From Marinobacter salarius (lineage in GTDB: Bacteria; Pseudomonadota; Gammaproteobacteria; Pseudomonadales; Oleiphilaceae), in the NCBI RefSeq assembly GCF_032922745.1, contig NZ_CP136693.1:1488001-1552000 (forward strand): DNA of 64,000 nucleotides, written 5' to 3'. A program made the translations under genes and the position numbers. The notes under the pieces were generated by a model. That model worked only from the letters and a program-made list of their open reading frames with translations, was not told the DNA's origin and did not search any database. How positions within the stretch are numbered: the first letter of the stretch is position 1; each line of letters opens with the position of its first letter. Shown one piece after another: positions 8,299 through 17,167 of the stretch.

Positions 8299-8371
8299 AC
8301 CTATCTGGATAACTGGTTTACAACAATAATCCAAAACCACACGCCGGATACGACCGGCGCGGGAGGCTGAC

Positions 8372-9739
8372 TTGTCGGGACTGACTACCCGCCCGGATCA
8401 GACAGTACCGTCCATAAAGTCCCGTTTCTGGCCATGTCGACGATGGCGACTCCGGATAGCGGTGATTGGTCTGCTGGCCGGTAGTGGGGCTCTTGCCGAT
8501 ATGCCTGCCCAACCATCGGCTCCGACGGTGGGGCGGGTAGAGCTGGGGGCTGATCATACCGGTGCCAACGCAACCGTCGCCTGTATGTACCCGATGACTG
8601 GCCGTTCCTCCAGCTTCGGTCGAGACAGCATTGTCGCTATCCAGCTTGCCCTTGAGGAACTCTCTTCCGATCCCGATGCACCTCGTCTGAGGGTCATTGT
8701 GGACGATTCCCGATCCAAAGCCTCCTTCGCCGTGCGCATGGCTGAAGATTTTATTGAACAGGATAACGCCAATATCCTCTGTGGCATGGTCAGCTCTGGT
8801 GTGGGTATGGCGGTCAGTCGGCTGGCAAAGCGGCGCAAGACCATTATGGTGGGAACCGATCATGCGTCTTCCCGGGCTTCCCTTGAAGAAGGTCATCGCT
8901 ATTATTTCCGGGTGTCGAGTGACACCTGGTATTCACACGCCGCCGGTGCTCGCTATCTCAAAGAACTGCAGGACAAAACTGGGTGGCAGAAACTGGCATT
9001 CCTGGGGCCGGACTATGAATATGGCCGGGTTGCCTGGCGTGACCTCCGGCAAGCCCTGGAGCAGAACGATGTCCAGTTTGAGGAAACTGGTACTTACTGG
9101 CCCAAACTTTACGAGCCCGACTACTCACTTTATATACAGGCATTACTGGAGTCGCCCCCGGATGTGCTGGTGGTTTCCCTCTGGGGCGGTGATTTCATTG
9201 CCTTTCTGGAGCAGGCGCGCACCACACAGTTGTTCAGCCGCATGCGTGTGGCCAGTTTCGATGCCGGCGGTGATTACGAAACCCTGGTCAGCCTGGAGGA
9301 TGATCCACCGGAAGGGTTGATTCTCTCTGCCCGTCATCACGTTAACTGGCCTCCAACAGAGCGCAACCGGCAGTTTGTAAACCGCTTTCATAAACTCTCC
9401 GGTCGATATCCGAGCTATTCCGCCCAAGGGGCCTACGCCGGCATGTTGACCATCGCTCGTGCAATTCGCATGGCCGGTGATGTTACCGATACTGACGCCA
9501 TGATTGAGGCTTTGGAAGGACTTGAGATTCCCTTGCCCAAAGATCCGGAGGGTTACGTGTCCTATATCGATCCGGACACCCACCAGATTGTTCAGGCTCA
9601 GGCTATCGGGACCCCGGTGGCCAACGATCAATATCCACCTGCCCGGGTCATGCTGGGTAACTGGGTGGTTTATGACGCTGAATCCCTGAAACCGTCCCCC
9701 GCTTTGGTGAAAAAGCGACGCGGTAAATCCGGCGGCTGA
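8372..9739 (+). CDS. ABC transporter periplasmic binding protein 1 (Peripla_BP_6/LivJ-like)
   Basis: 455 residues from a TTG start, chosen because GGGAGG lies 6-11 bases upstream and the frame then gives a charged N-terminus (FWPCRRWRLR) and a signal peptide ending near GSGALA. The mature part has the type I periplasmic fold of amide, urea and branched-chain amino acid binding proteins (YPMTGRSSSFGRDS; FLGPDYEYGR; ASFDAGGDYE). It is the first gene after the sigma54 promoter. A second binding protein follows, so this one may serve sensing by the kinase or a second ligand. The C-terminus has a basic tail (VKKRRGKSGG). The ligand is unknown. Confidence 0.85.
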   Translation: MSGLTTRPDQTVPSIKSRFWPCRRWRLRIAVIGLLAGSGALADMPAQPSAPTVGRVELGADHTGANATVACMYPMTGRSSSFGRDSIVAIQLALEELSSDPDAPRLRVIVDDSRSKASFAVRMAEDFIEQDNANILCGMVSSGVGMAVSRLAKRRKTIMVGTDHASSRASLEEGHRYYFRVSSDTWYSHAAGARYLKELQDKTGWQKLAFLGPDYEYGRVAWRDLRQALEQNDVQFEETGTYWPKLYEPDYSLYIQALLESPPDVLVVSLWGGDFIAFLEQARTTQLFSRMRVASFDAGGDYETLVSLEDDPPEGLILSARHHVNWPPTERNRQFVNRFHKLSGRYPSYSAQGAYAGMLTIARAIRMAGDVTDTDAMIEALEGLEIPLPKDPEGYVSYIDPDTHQIVQAQAIGTPVANDQYPPARVMLGNWVVYDAESLKPSPALVKKRRGKSGG

Positions 9740-9826
9740 TCCTGAGCGATAGCCGTCAAAGCCAGAGAAGGTAAAACAAAAACACAACCTGAAGTACGAC
9801 GTACAACAACAATGAAGGAGCACACA

Positions 9827-11146
9827 ATGAAAAAGTCCAATCAACGTCCCGTCGGGCGAAAGATGCTTCTGGGCACGGTTACCTCCGTGGCCATGGCCTC
9901 GGTTGGTGTGATGGGTATGGCGGCTACCGCCAGTGCCGAGGATACCTTCAAGGTCGGGTTTGTGACCTTCCTGTCTGGTGGTGCCTCGGGGCCGTTCGGG
10001 GTCCCTGCCGCCCAGGGTGCGGAGATCGTCATCAAGGCCATCAATGAAGGCAGCCTGCCAGCCCCCTATAACACAAAGGGCGTCAATGGCCTGACGCTGG
10101 AGTCCGTGGTTGTCGATGAGGCCGGTGGCCCGACCAAGCAGGTTGAAGAGTATCGGAACCTGGTTCAGCGCCAGGACGTCGACGCGGTGATCGGTTACAT
10201 CTCGTCGGGCGACTGTCTGGCGATTGGCCCGGTGGCCGAAGAAATGAAGATGTTCACCATCGCCTTCGACTGCGGCACCTCACGCCTGTTCCAGGAGTTG
10301 GAGGATCCTCAGTACATGTTCCGTACCGGCCTTGACGCAGTTGCGGATAACGTGGGGGCTGCCCGTTACCTGGCCGAAACGCGTCCGGATGCCGTGCGCA
10401 TTGCCGGTATTCAGCAGAACTACGCCTGGGGCCAGGATTCATGGCAGGATTTCACCCTGGCCATGGAGCAGCTGATGCCGGAAGCCAACATCGTGAATAA
10501 TCAGACGCCGCAGATCTTTCAGGGCAGTTACAGCACCGAGATTTCAGCGCTTCAGACCCAGCGTCCGGATATTGTCCACTCCTCCATGTGGGGCGGGGAT
10601 ATGGAGTCCTTCACTGCTCAGGCGAATGCTCGCGGTCTGCTGGAGCAAGCAACGGCAATTCTGACTACCGGGGAATCCGGCCTGCATCGTTTTGACGGAC
10701 AGGCACCCAATGGCACGATTCTGGGTGGTCGCGGTCCTTTCGGTGGTTTTATGCCGGAAAACGACCTCAGTGAATGGTTCGCCAAAACCTATGAAGCTGA
10801 GCACGGCACCCCACCAAGCTACCCTGCATCCAAGGCAGCCCAGGCCCTCCTGGCGTTGAAATTCGCCGCCGATAATTCCGGCGTTGACGGTGTCCCCAGT
10901 CCGGAACAGCTGGCACAGGCGCTGAAAGGTGCTGAGTTTGATTCCGTGAGTGGTACTGTTCGCATGGCCCTGGCCGGTGGTCATCAGGCCTTACAGCCCA
11001 TGCTTTATGGTGAATACCGTTACGAAAATGGCAAGGCTGAACTGCGCAATGTCCGGTCCTATCCGGGCGAGTGTGTGTCTGCACCGGATGGGTACAACGC
11101 CCAGCAATGGATTAAGGAAGGCTTCCCGGGAGCCGACTGTAACTGA
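9827..11146 (+). CDS. ABC transporter periplasmic binding protein 2 (Peripla_BP_6/LivJ-like)
   Basis: 439 residues from the ATG at 9827, preceded by AAGGAG at a good distance. A signal peptide with a basic start ends near TASAEDTF. The mature protein has the LivJ-type layout (VGFVTFLSGGASGPFG; DAVIGYISSGDCLAIGP; QNYAWGQDSWQDF). The sequence differs strongly from binding protein 1, so this is not a recent tandem copy. Cysteines in SGDCLAI, FDCGTS, PGECVSA and the terminal GADCN could form disulfides in the periplasm. It sits directly before the permeases and is the likeliest delivery protein. It does not look like UrtA (urea) or LivK in its ligand-contact regions, but the ligand cannot be stated. 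Confidence 0.87.
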   Translation: MKKSNQRPVGRKMLLGTVTSVAMASVGVMGMAATASAEDTFKVGFVTFLSGGASGPFGVPAAQGAEIVIKAINEGSLPAPYNTKGVNGLTLESVVVDEAGGPTKQVEEYRNLVQRQDVDAVIGYISSGDCLAIGPVAEEMKMFTIAFDCGTSRLFQELEDPQYMFRTGLDAVADNVGAARYLAETRPDAVRIAGIQQNYAWGQDSWQDFTLAMEQLMPEANIVNNQTPQIFQGSYSTEISALQTQRPDIVHSSMWGGDMESFTAQANARGLLEQATAILTTGESGLHRFDGQAPNGTILGGRGPFGGFMPENDLSEWFAKTYEAEHGTPPSYPASKAAQALLALKFAADNSGVDGVPSPEQLAQALKGAEFDSVSGTVRMALAGGHQALQPMLYGEYRYENGKAELRNVRSYPGECVSAPDGYNAQQWIKEGFPGADCN

Positions 11147-11209
11147 TTCATTGAACAACCACCGGCAGCCGGAAGGTTGCCGGTGGTCCGATAACGGGAG
11201 AGCACACTG

Positions 11210-12109
11210 ATGTTAACGGTCTGGGCGATATTGATTGACGGTTTCATCTACGCGTCTTGGTTGTTTCTGGTAGCTGCAGGCCTGACGGTCATATATGGCG
11301 TCATGAGAATTCTGAACATGGCTCACGGTAGCCTTTATGCCCTTGGTGCCTATGCCTCCGCGTCTGCGTTGGGCTGGTATTACGCCGGCGGTGGGGACCA
11401 GTTGATCCTGGCCTTTGCCATCATCGCGGTTTCTGCGGTACTGATCGGGGCGCTGACCGGGCTGGCGATTGAACGAGGTCTGTTGAGGCTGATGTATGGC
11501 CGCGATGAGATCCTGATGCTGATTGTTACCTTCGCCGTCCTGCTGATTCTTGAAGACGTCATGAAGTTGATCTGGGGAACAACGCCCTATTTTGTTTACC
11601 AACCATACGCGGCCATGGGCCGTATCAACATTGATGTACTGACCGTGTCAGGTTATGACCTGATGGTACTGGCGGTATCCGTGGTGATTGGCGTGGGGTT
11701 GTGGTTCTGGTTGGAGCGCACGAAGGTCGGCAAGGTCCTGCGTTCTATAATCCACGACCGGGAAGTGTCCGAAGCCATGGGCGTTAACGTACGCCGCATG
11801 TTCACCATCACCTTCATGATCGGGGCGACTCTGGGCGCCATCGCCGGTGGCATTACGGCTCCGATCATCTCCGTGGTACCTGGGATCGGGATCGAGGTGA
11901 TTGTTCTGGCCTTTGCGGTTGTGGTGACCGGCGGCCTGGGCAGCATTACCGGCGCAGCGGTGGGCGCTGTCATTGTCGGCCTGGCGCGGGCGACATCGAT
12001 TCACACCATGCCTGAGCTGGAGCTGTTCATCATATACGCGGTGATGGCGACAGTGTTGATCTTCCGACCCCATGGCCTGTTTGGTCAGGTGACTGCGAGG
12101 AAAATCTGA
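11210..12109 (+). CDS. ABC transporter permease, LivH type
   Basis: 299 residues with about eight hydrophobic segments. The signature stretch YGVMRILNMAHGSLYALGAY (about residues 27-46) is typical of LivH and UrtB inner-membrane permeases, and RSIIHDREVSEAMGVNVRRMF matches the cytoplasmic loop that docks the ATPase. GGGAG lies just upstream of the ATG. The gene overlaps the LivM-type permease start (TGATG). The set of two permeases and two ATPases is the standard composition of hydrophobic amino acid transporter (HAAT) systems. Confidence 0.9.
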   Translation: MLTVWAILIDGFIYASWLFLVAAGLTVIYGVMRILNMAHGSLYALGAYASASALGWYYAGGGDQLILAFAIIAVSAVLIGALTGLAIERGLLRLMYGRDEILMLIVTFAVLLILEDVMKLIWGTTPYFVYQPYAAMGRINIDVLTVSGYDLMVLAVSVVIGVGLWFWLERTKVGKVLRSIIHDREVSEAMGVNVRRMFTITFMIGATLGAIAGGITAPIISVVPGIGIEVIVLAFAVVVTGGLGSITGAAVGAVIVGLARATSIHTMPELELFIIYAVMATVLIFRPHGLFGQVTARKI

Positions 12110-13053
12110 TGACGTTGGAAAGAACCGAAATCTCCCTGATTGGAGCCGCTGTCGCCATTGCCCTGTTGTCGCTGGTGGTGCCGAATTGGCTTGTGTTCAC
12201 TAGTACTCTGGCCATTTCAACCGCCCTGGTGGTTATGGGTGTTGTCATGCTTATGCGAGCGGGGCTGGTGTCGTTTGGTCAGGGGTTGTTTTATTGCCTT
12301 GGCGGTTACTCCGTTGGCCTGGGTGGTCGTTACCTGGGTCTGACGGATGCCTTGCTGATGGTTGTCCTGGGCATCGCGGTGACGGTTGGCGTCGCCATGA
12401 TTCTCGGGCTGCTTGTCACGCGCTATCGGGAAATATTCTTCGCTATGCTGTCCCTGGCCTTTTCGATGATTCTTTACGGGATTCTGGTGAAAAGTCACGG
12501 ACTGGGAAGCACGGACGGTTTCGGCGTGGTGGACTGGACCATTCTTGGCTTCACGCCTGGCTCGGGTGACAGCAGTGCCAGGACCGCCTTGCTGCTGGCG
12601 ATTGGGCTGGCGCTGGCGATTGCGTTGTTCCTCAATCGTTATTTCCGGTCCAGCCTGGGTCTCGCCTGTGAGGCCATCCGGGAGAATGAAGTCCGAGTAG
12701 AGTACATGGGGGTATCGCGCAAGCAGGTGCTCTACATTAACTACGTGATTGCTGCGGCCGTCGGCTCCGTGGGCGGATCAATGACCGCATTAGCTGCGGG
12801 GCATGTGGATCCGACCATGGCCTACTGGACCATCTCCGGCGAGTTCGTGTTCATTGCCCTCCTCGGGGGCACCGGGCATGTTGCGGCTCCTTTTATCGCC
12901 GCCCTGATCTTCACGCTGGTCAGAACCTATGCCATTGAACTGGCGCCCAATGCCTGGCAAATGATTCTGGGTATCGTGCTGTTGATGATCATCCTGTTTC
13001 TGCCCAAAGGAATCTGGAGCCTGTTTTCCAGCAAGAAAGGGGTGGCTTCATGA
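12109..13053 (+). CDS. ABC transporter permease, LivM type
   Basis: 314 residues with about eight to nine transmembrane segments. Family marks are SFGQGLFYCLGGYSVGLGGR (about residues 45-64), the loop CEAIRENEVRVEYMGVSR that couples to the ATPase, and ALLGGTGHVAAPFIAA. It pairs with the preceding LivH-type subunit to form the channel. Start and stop overlap both neighbours (TGATG upstream, ATGA downstream), indicating tight translational coupling. Nothing in it points to a specific substrate. Confidence 0.9.
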   Translation: MTLERTEISLIGAAVAIALLSLVVPNWLVFTSTLAISTALVVMGVVMLMRAGLVSFGQGLFYCLGGYSVGLGGRYLGLTDALLMVVLGIAVTVGVAMILGLLVTRYREIFFAMLSLAFSMILYGILVKSHGLGSTDGFGVVDWTILGFTPGSGDSSARTALLLAIGLALAIALFLNRYFRSSLGLACEAIRENEVRVEYMGVSRKQVLYINYVIAAAVGSVGGSMTALAAGHVDPTMAYWTISGEFVFIALLGGTGHVAAPFIAALIFTLVRTYAIELAPNAWQMILGIVLLMIILFLPKGIWSLFSSKKGVAS

Positions 13054-13823
13054 CCGAGATTCTGAAAACCACTGGGCTGTCCCGTTATTTTGGCGCGGTG
13101 ACTGCTGCTGAAGATATCAATGTAACCATTACCGAAGGTGAGATCGTCGGGGTTATTGGTTCAAACGGCGCCGGCAAGACCACCTTCATCAATATGGTGA
13201 CCGGTTACCTACCTCCGTCCGACGGCACCATTGCATTTGCGGGTAAGGCCATTAAGGGGCTGGGGCCCCGCAAGTTGATGAGAAAGGGATTGACCCGGTC
13301 ATTCCAGATTCCACAGCTGTTTCTGGAGCTTCCGGTTATCGACAACCTGGCCGTTGCTCTGGCGGCGGCTGACCAACAACAATTCCAGATGATCCGGCCG
13401 GTGCGCACATCGAAACGCCTACAGGCGGCTGAGGAGATTCTGGACCAGATGAACATCGCCCAATACCGCGATGAAATGGTGACTGCCATGCCCCAGGGCG
13501 CACGCAAACTGCTGGATATTGCCATTGCCATGTTAGGAAGTCCGCGAATGCTGCTGCTGGATGAGCCCACCAGCGGTGTCAGCATGGAAGAAAAATACAC
13601 CCTGATGGACACCGTGATGGAGGCGGTTCGCCAACGCGGCTTGACGGTACTGTTTGTCGAACATGACATGGAAATCGTACAGCGCTACGTGACACGTGTA
13701 TTGGCCTTCGCCAGCGGTATTGTGATCAAGGATGGTCCAGTAGACGAGGTGCTGGCAGATGAAACAGTCCAGGAACTGGTGACCGGCAAACGGAAGAAGC
13801 CCAATACCGTAGGAGACGCCTGA
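13050..13823 (+). CDS. ABC transporter ATPase, LivG type, atypical signature motif
   Basis: 257 residues. Walker A is GSNGAGKTT (about residues 36-44), the Q-loop is in RSFQIPQLF, Walker B is MLLLDEPTSGVS and the switch histidine is in FVEHDME. The C-loop reads MPQGARKLLDIA instead of a form close to LSGGQ or the LivG-like LAYGQQRRLEIA; only the central glycine and the following basic residue are kept. With two different ATPases in the complex, one ATP site may be weakened. It overlaps the LivM-type gene by four bases and is followed one base later by the LivF-type gene. Confidence 0.88.
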   Translation: MTEILKTTGLSRYFGAVTAAEDINVTITEGEIVGVIGSNGAGKTTFINMVTGYLPPSDGTIAFAGKAIKGLGPRKLMRKGLTRSFQIPQLFLELPVIDNLAVALAAADQQQFQMIRPVRTSKRLQAAEEILDQMNIAQYRDEMVTAMPQGARKLLDIAIAMLGSPRMLLLDEPTSGVSMEEKYTLMDTVMEAVRQRGLTVLFVEHDMEIVQRYVTRVLAFASGIVIKDGPVDEVLADETVQELVTGKRKKPNTVGDA

Positions 13824-13824
13824 C

Positions 13825-14499
13825 ATGAGCCTTGAAATTGCCAATCTTGACGTTTCCATTGAGGGCATCGGCATCCTCCATGAGGTCAACCTGAGCGTCC
13901 CGCAGGGCCAGATGGCCGGCCTGATTGGCCATAATGGCGCCGGCAAGACCACGCTGATCCGCGCCATTATGGGCCTATTACCCTCGACAGTAGGGTCTAT
14001 CGTCTTCAAGGGTGAGGACATCAGCAAACTGCCAGCCCATCGCCGCGCCAGTCTTCGCATCAGTTACATGCCGGAGGACCGGAGGCTAATACCGGAGCTG
14101 ACGGTGTCCGAGAACATGCTCATGCCGGCCTGGACGAATAACATCAAGGATGGTGAGGAACGACTGAAGTGGGTGTATTCGCTGATGCCCGAAATTGCCG
14201 ACTTTGGTGAACGCAAGGCACTGCAGCTGTCCGGCGGCCAGCAGAAGCTGGTGGCGTTAGGTCGGGCGTTGATTCCGGGCAGGGAACTGATTCTGTTGGA
14301 TGAACCGTTCGAAGGGGTCGCACCGGTATTGGCGCGGCGTTTGTCAGAGGTCATTGCCGATCTGCGGGCCGAAGGCCTGACGGTGCTGATTGCGGAATCC
14401 GATGACAGCCATTCCGCGGATATGGTGGACACGACATGGCGCATTGAACGCGGATCCGTATCCGCCGGTCGAAAGGATCCGTCTGCATCGCCAGCTTGA
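13825..14499 (+). CDS. ABC transporter ATPase, LivF type, divergent C-terminus
   Basis: 224 residues, slightly short for LivF (about 235). Walker A is GHNGAGKTT, the C-loop is a canonical LSGGQQKLVALGRAL and Walker B is LILLDEPFEGVAP. The usual H-loop region (LVEQN in LivF) is replaced by IAESDDSHSADMVD, so the residue that normally contacts the gamma phosphate is changed. Together with the degenerate C-loop of the partner ATPase this suggests an asymmetric nucleotide-binding pair. It ends 33 bases before the alcohol dehydrogenase and shares its direction. Confidence 0.88.
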   Translation: MSLEIANLDVSIEGIGILHEVNLSVPQGQMAGLIGHNGAGKTTLIRAIMGLLPSTVGSIVFKGEDISKLPAHRRASLRISYMPEDRRLIPELTVSENMLMPAWTNNIKDGEERLKWVYSLMPEIADFGERKALQLSGGQQKLVALGRALIPGRELILLDEPFEGVAPVLARRLSEVIADLRAEGLTVLIAESDDSHSADMVDTTWRIERGSVSAGRKDPSASPA

Positions 14500-14532
14500 C
14501 CAAAGAATAACAGCCGATTGAGGGAATTTTCT

Positions 14533-15693
14533 ATGAAAGTTCGCGCAGCAGTTTTGCAAGCTATCGGGGTGGGGCGGCCATACCAGGACACTAGGCCCCT
14601 GGTGATTGAGGAACTGGAACTGGCCCCTCCCAGTGACAATGAGGTGCTGATCCAGATCAAGGCCGCTGGTCTTTGCCATTCCGATCTTTCCGTGATTGAT
14701 GGTAATCGCCCCCGTCCTGTGCCCATGGCTCTCGGCCACGAAGCGGCCGGCATCGTAAAGGCGGTCGGCAAGGGTGTTCGTGACCTGAAAGTGGGCGACC
14801 ATGTGGTGGCAGTGTTCGTGCCCAGTTGCGGTCACTGCGTGCCCTGTGCGGAAGGGCGCCCGGCGCTGTGTGAGCCTGCGGCGAAAACCAATAACGTCGG
14901 CACTTTGGTCAGTGGTGAGCACCGGCTGCACCGTGCCGACGGTACCCCAGTGAACCATCATCTGGGAGTGTCCGCCTTTGCCGACCACGCGGTTGTTTCC
15001 CGGGATTCGCTGGTCAAGATCGACCCGGATTTGCCCCTGCACCACGCCGCGTTGTTTGGTTGCGCTGTGCTGACGGGCGTGGGCGCTGCTATCAACTCAG
15101 CCGATATCAAGGCAGGCCAGACCGTCGCGGTGATCGGTCTTGGTGGTGTCGGCCTGAACAGTGTTTTGGGAGCCTTGGTTGCTGGTGCTGGCGCGGTGAT
15201 TGCCATTGATCTGGATGACAACAAGCTGGCGCTGGCCAGTGAGCTGGGGGCAACCCACGCTTTCAACTCCCGCGAAGAAGACTGTATCGACAGGGTCAAG
15301 GCGCTCACTAGTGGCGGTGTCGACTGCGCCATTGAAATGGCCGGTTCCGAAAAGGCCCTGGAATTTGCCTACCAGATCACTCGCCGTGGCGGAACCACGG
15401 TTACCGGTGGCCTGGCTAATCCTGAAAAGAAAGTGGCTATCCAGCAGGTCAGCCTGGTGGCGGAGGAACGCACCCTCAAAGGGAGTTATGTCGGCAGCTG
15501 TGTGCCGGTGCGCGACGTTGCCCGCTATGTTGCCCTATTCCGTCAAGGCAAACTGCCGGTGGACAAATTGCTCAGTGACACTCTGACGCTGGATGAGATC
15601 AACGAAGGGTTTGAGAGGCTTGCTTCCGGCAAGGCCGTTCGGCAGGTCGTGTTGTTTGACTCCGTTGTGAAGGAGCGCCAATCAATTCTCTGA
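14533..15693 (+). CDS. Zinc-dependent alcohol dehydrogenase (MDR superfamily)
   Basis: 386 residues from the ATG at 14533, which has GAGGGA upstream. The catalytic-zinc region is AAGLCHSDLS and GHEAAG, and the structural-zinc lobe has four cysteines in SCGHCVPCAEGRPALC. The Rossmann motif GLGGVG precedes AIDLDDNKLA, whose Asp favours NAD+. The layout resembles long-chain and class III-like alcohol dehydrogenases. As last gene of the transporter run it probably oxidises the imported compound or a first breakdown product, which would make the imported molecule an alcohol or something converted to one. That is inference from order only. Confidence 0.87.
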   Translation: MKVRAAVLQAIGVGRPYQDTRPLVIEELELAPPSDNEVLIQIKAAGLCHSDLSVIDGNRPRPVPMALGHEAAGIVKAVGKGVRDLKVGDHVVAVFVPSCGHCVPCAEGRPALCEPAAKTNNVGTLVSGEHRLHRADGTPVNHHLGVSAFADHAVVSRDSLVKIDPDLPLHHAALFGCAVLTGVGAAINSADIKAGQTVAVIGLGGVGLNSVLGALVAGAGAVIAIDLDDNKLALASELGATHAFNSREEDCIDRVKALTSGGVDCAIEMAGSEKALEFAYQITRRGGTTVTGGLANPEKKVAIQQVSLVAEERTLKGSYVGSCVPVRDVARYVALFRQGKLPVDKLLSDTLTLDEINEGFERLASGKAVRQVVLFDSVVKERQSIL

Positions 15694-15805
15694 CCAGTTT
15701 GTGTCCGGAGGCATGGTATGTCTGTAAATCTGACGAAGTAGGAACTTATACGGAATAGCGGATTCCAACGGCAATTGGATTCAGAGCAGACCTGTTTTCA
15801 AAAGC

Positions 15806-15839
15806 CCTCCAAAAGCGGGGTGTCAGTGATTTTTGGAGG
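15806..15839. terminator. Hairpin between adh and purD, possible terminator
   Basis: CCTCCAAAA (15806-15814) and TTTTGGAGG (15831-15839) are perfect 9-base inverted arms. Read leftward after purD the stem is followed by GCTTTTG, a weak T-tract; read rightward after the dehydrogenase there is no T-run. The rest of 15694-15850 shows no gene. It may serve the convergent ends of both transcripts. Confidence 0.4.
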
Positions 15840-15850
15840 ACCATCCGGGT

Positions 15851-17146
15851 TTATTTTTTATGGGCGTTTTCTCGCGCAATGGCGCGATACGCAATGTCCT
15901 TGCGATAGAAGGCGCCGTCCCATGAAATGCGCGAAGCCACCTCGTAGGCGCGCTTCTGTGCCTCAGTGACAGTATTGCCCAGGGCCGTGGCGCACAGCAC
16001 TCGTCCACCGTTGGTGGCCACCTGCTCCCCGTTCAAACGGGTACCGGCGTGGAAGACCTTCTCGCCCTCGGTTTCCGATTCCGGTAGCCCGGATATGACG
16101 TCGCCCTTGTTGTAACTGCCAGGATAGCCGCCTGCGGCCAGCACGATGCCCACGGAAGCGCGTTCGTCCCAGTCTGAGGGGCACTGGTCAAGCTTGCCGT
16201 CAATGGCATTATCGCAGAGTTGCACCAGATCCGATTTCATCCGCAGCATGATGGGCTGGGTTTCCGGATCGCCAAAGCGGCAGTTGAATTCGATGACTTT
16301 GGGGACGCCTTCGCCATCGATCATCAGACCGGCGTACAGGAAACCTTTGTAGGGATGGCCTTCCGCCGCCATGCCGCGAACGGTGGGATAGATTACTTCG
16401 TCCATGATTCGCTTATGGACATCCTGAGTGACCACAGGAGCCGGGGAGTAGGCCCCCATGCCACCGGTATTCGGACCGGTGTCACCGTCGCCCACACGCT
16501 TATGGTCCTGGGAGGTCGCCATGGGTAATACGTGCTCGCCATCTACCATGACGATAAAGCTGGCTTCTTCGCCATCCAGGAATTCCTCAACCACGACGCG
16601 GTTGCCTGCATCACCAAAGGCGTTACCGGCCAGCATGTCGCGGATGGCGTCTTCCGCCTCCTTCAGCGTCATGGCAACAATCACGCCTTTGCCCGCAGCC
16701 AGGCCATCGGCTTTCACCACGATGGGTGCGCCCTGCTTGCGTACATAATCCAGTGCCTGGTCCACGTCGGTGAAATTGGCGTAGGCGGCGGTGGGAATGT
16801 TCTGGCGATCCAGAAAGTCCTTGGTGAAGGCCTTGGAGCCTTCCAGCTGTGCGGCACCGGCACTGGGGCCGAACACCCGCAAACCACGCTCTTCGAACAG
16901 GTCTACAATGCCATCAACCAGCGGCGCCTCGGGGCCGACAATGGTCAGGCCCACGTTATTGGCCGCGGCAAAGTCCGCCAGGCCGTTGAGATCCATCACG
17001 TCGATGTTGATGTTTTCCAGGCCGGGCTCGCCGGCGGTGCCGGCGTTGCCGGGGGCAACGAATACCCGATCCGCGTCCGGTGATTGAGCGGCTTTCCAGG
17101 CGAGGGCGTGTTCGCGACCGCCGGAGCCTATAACAAGAATATTCAT
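15851..17146 (-). CDS. purD: Phosphoribosylamine-glycine ligase
   Basis: 431 residues, the normal length for PurD. This cytoplasmic ATP-grasp enzyme joins glycine to phosphoribosylamine to give GAR in de novo purine synthesis. The N-terminus MNILVIGSGGREHALAWK is diagnostic, and the ATP-grasp region shows GPNTGGMGAYSP and EFNCRFGDPETQ. It follows purH in the same direction with a 21-base gap, the usual gammaproteobacterial purHD order. Confidence 0.97.
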   Translation of the reverse strand: MNILVIGSGGREHALAWKAAQSPDADRVFVAPGNAGTAGEPGLENINIDVMDLNGLADFAAANNVGLTIVGPEAPLVDGIVDLFEERGLRVFGPSAGAAQLEGSKAFTKDFLDRQNIPTAAYANFTDVDQALDYVRKQGAPIVVKADGLAAGKGVIVAMTLKEAEDAIRDMLAGNAFGDAGNRVVVEEFLDGEEASFIVMVDGEHVLPMATSQDHKRVGDGDTGPNTGGMGAYSPAPVVTQDVHKRIMDEVIYPTVRGMAAEGHPYKGFLYAGLMIDGEGVPKVIEFNCRFGDPETQPIMLRMKSDLVQLCDNAIDGKLDQCPSDWDERASVGIVLAAGGYPGSYNKGDVISGLPESETEGEKVFHAGTRLNGEQVATNGGRVLCATALGNTVTEAQKRAYEVASRISWDGAFYRKDIAYRAIARENAHKK

Positions 17147-17167
17147 GATCGGTTCCTGTGTGTCGGA

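Noticed and set aside
9827..14499. Urea transporter (urtABCDE) identity for the LivHMGF cluster
   Set aside because: A urea transporter stands near purD in P. aeruginosa, but the binding proteins here lack the UrtA-like ligand region I would expect, and there is an alcohol dehydrogenase and no urease gene.
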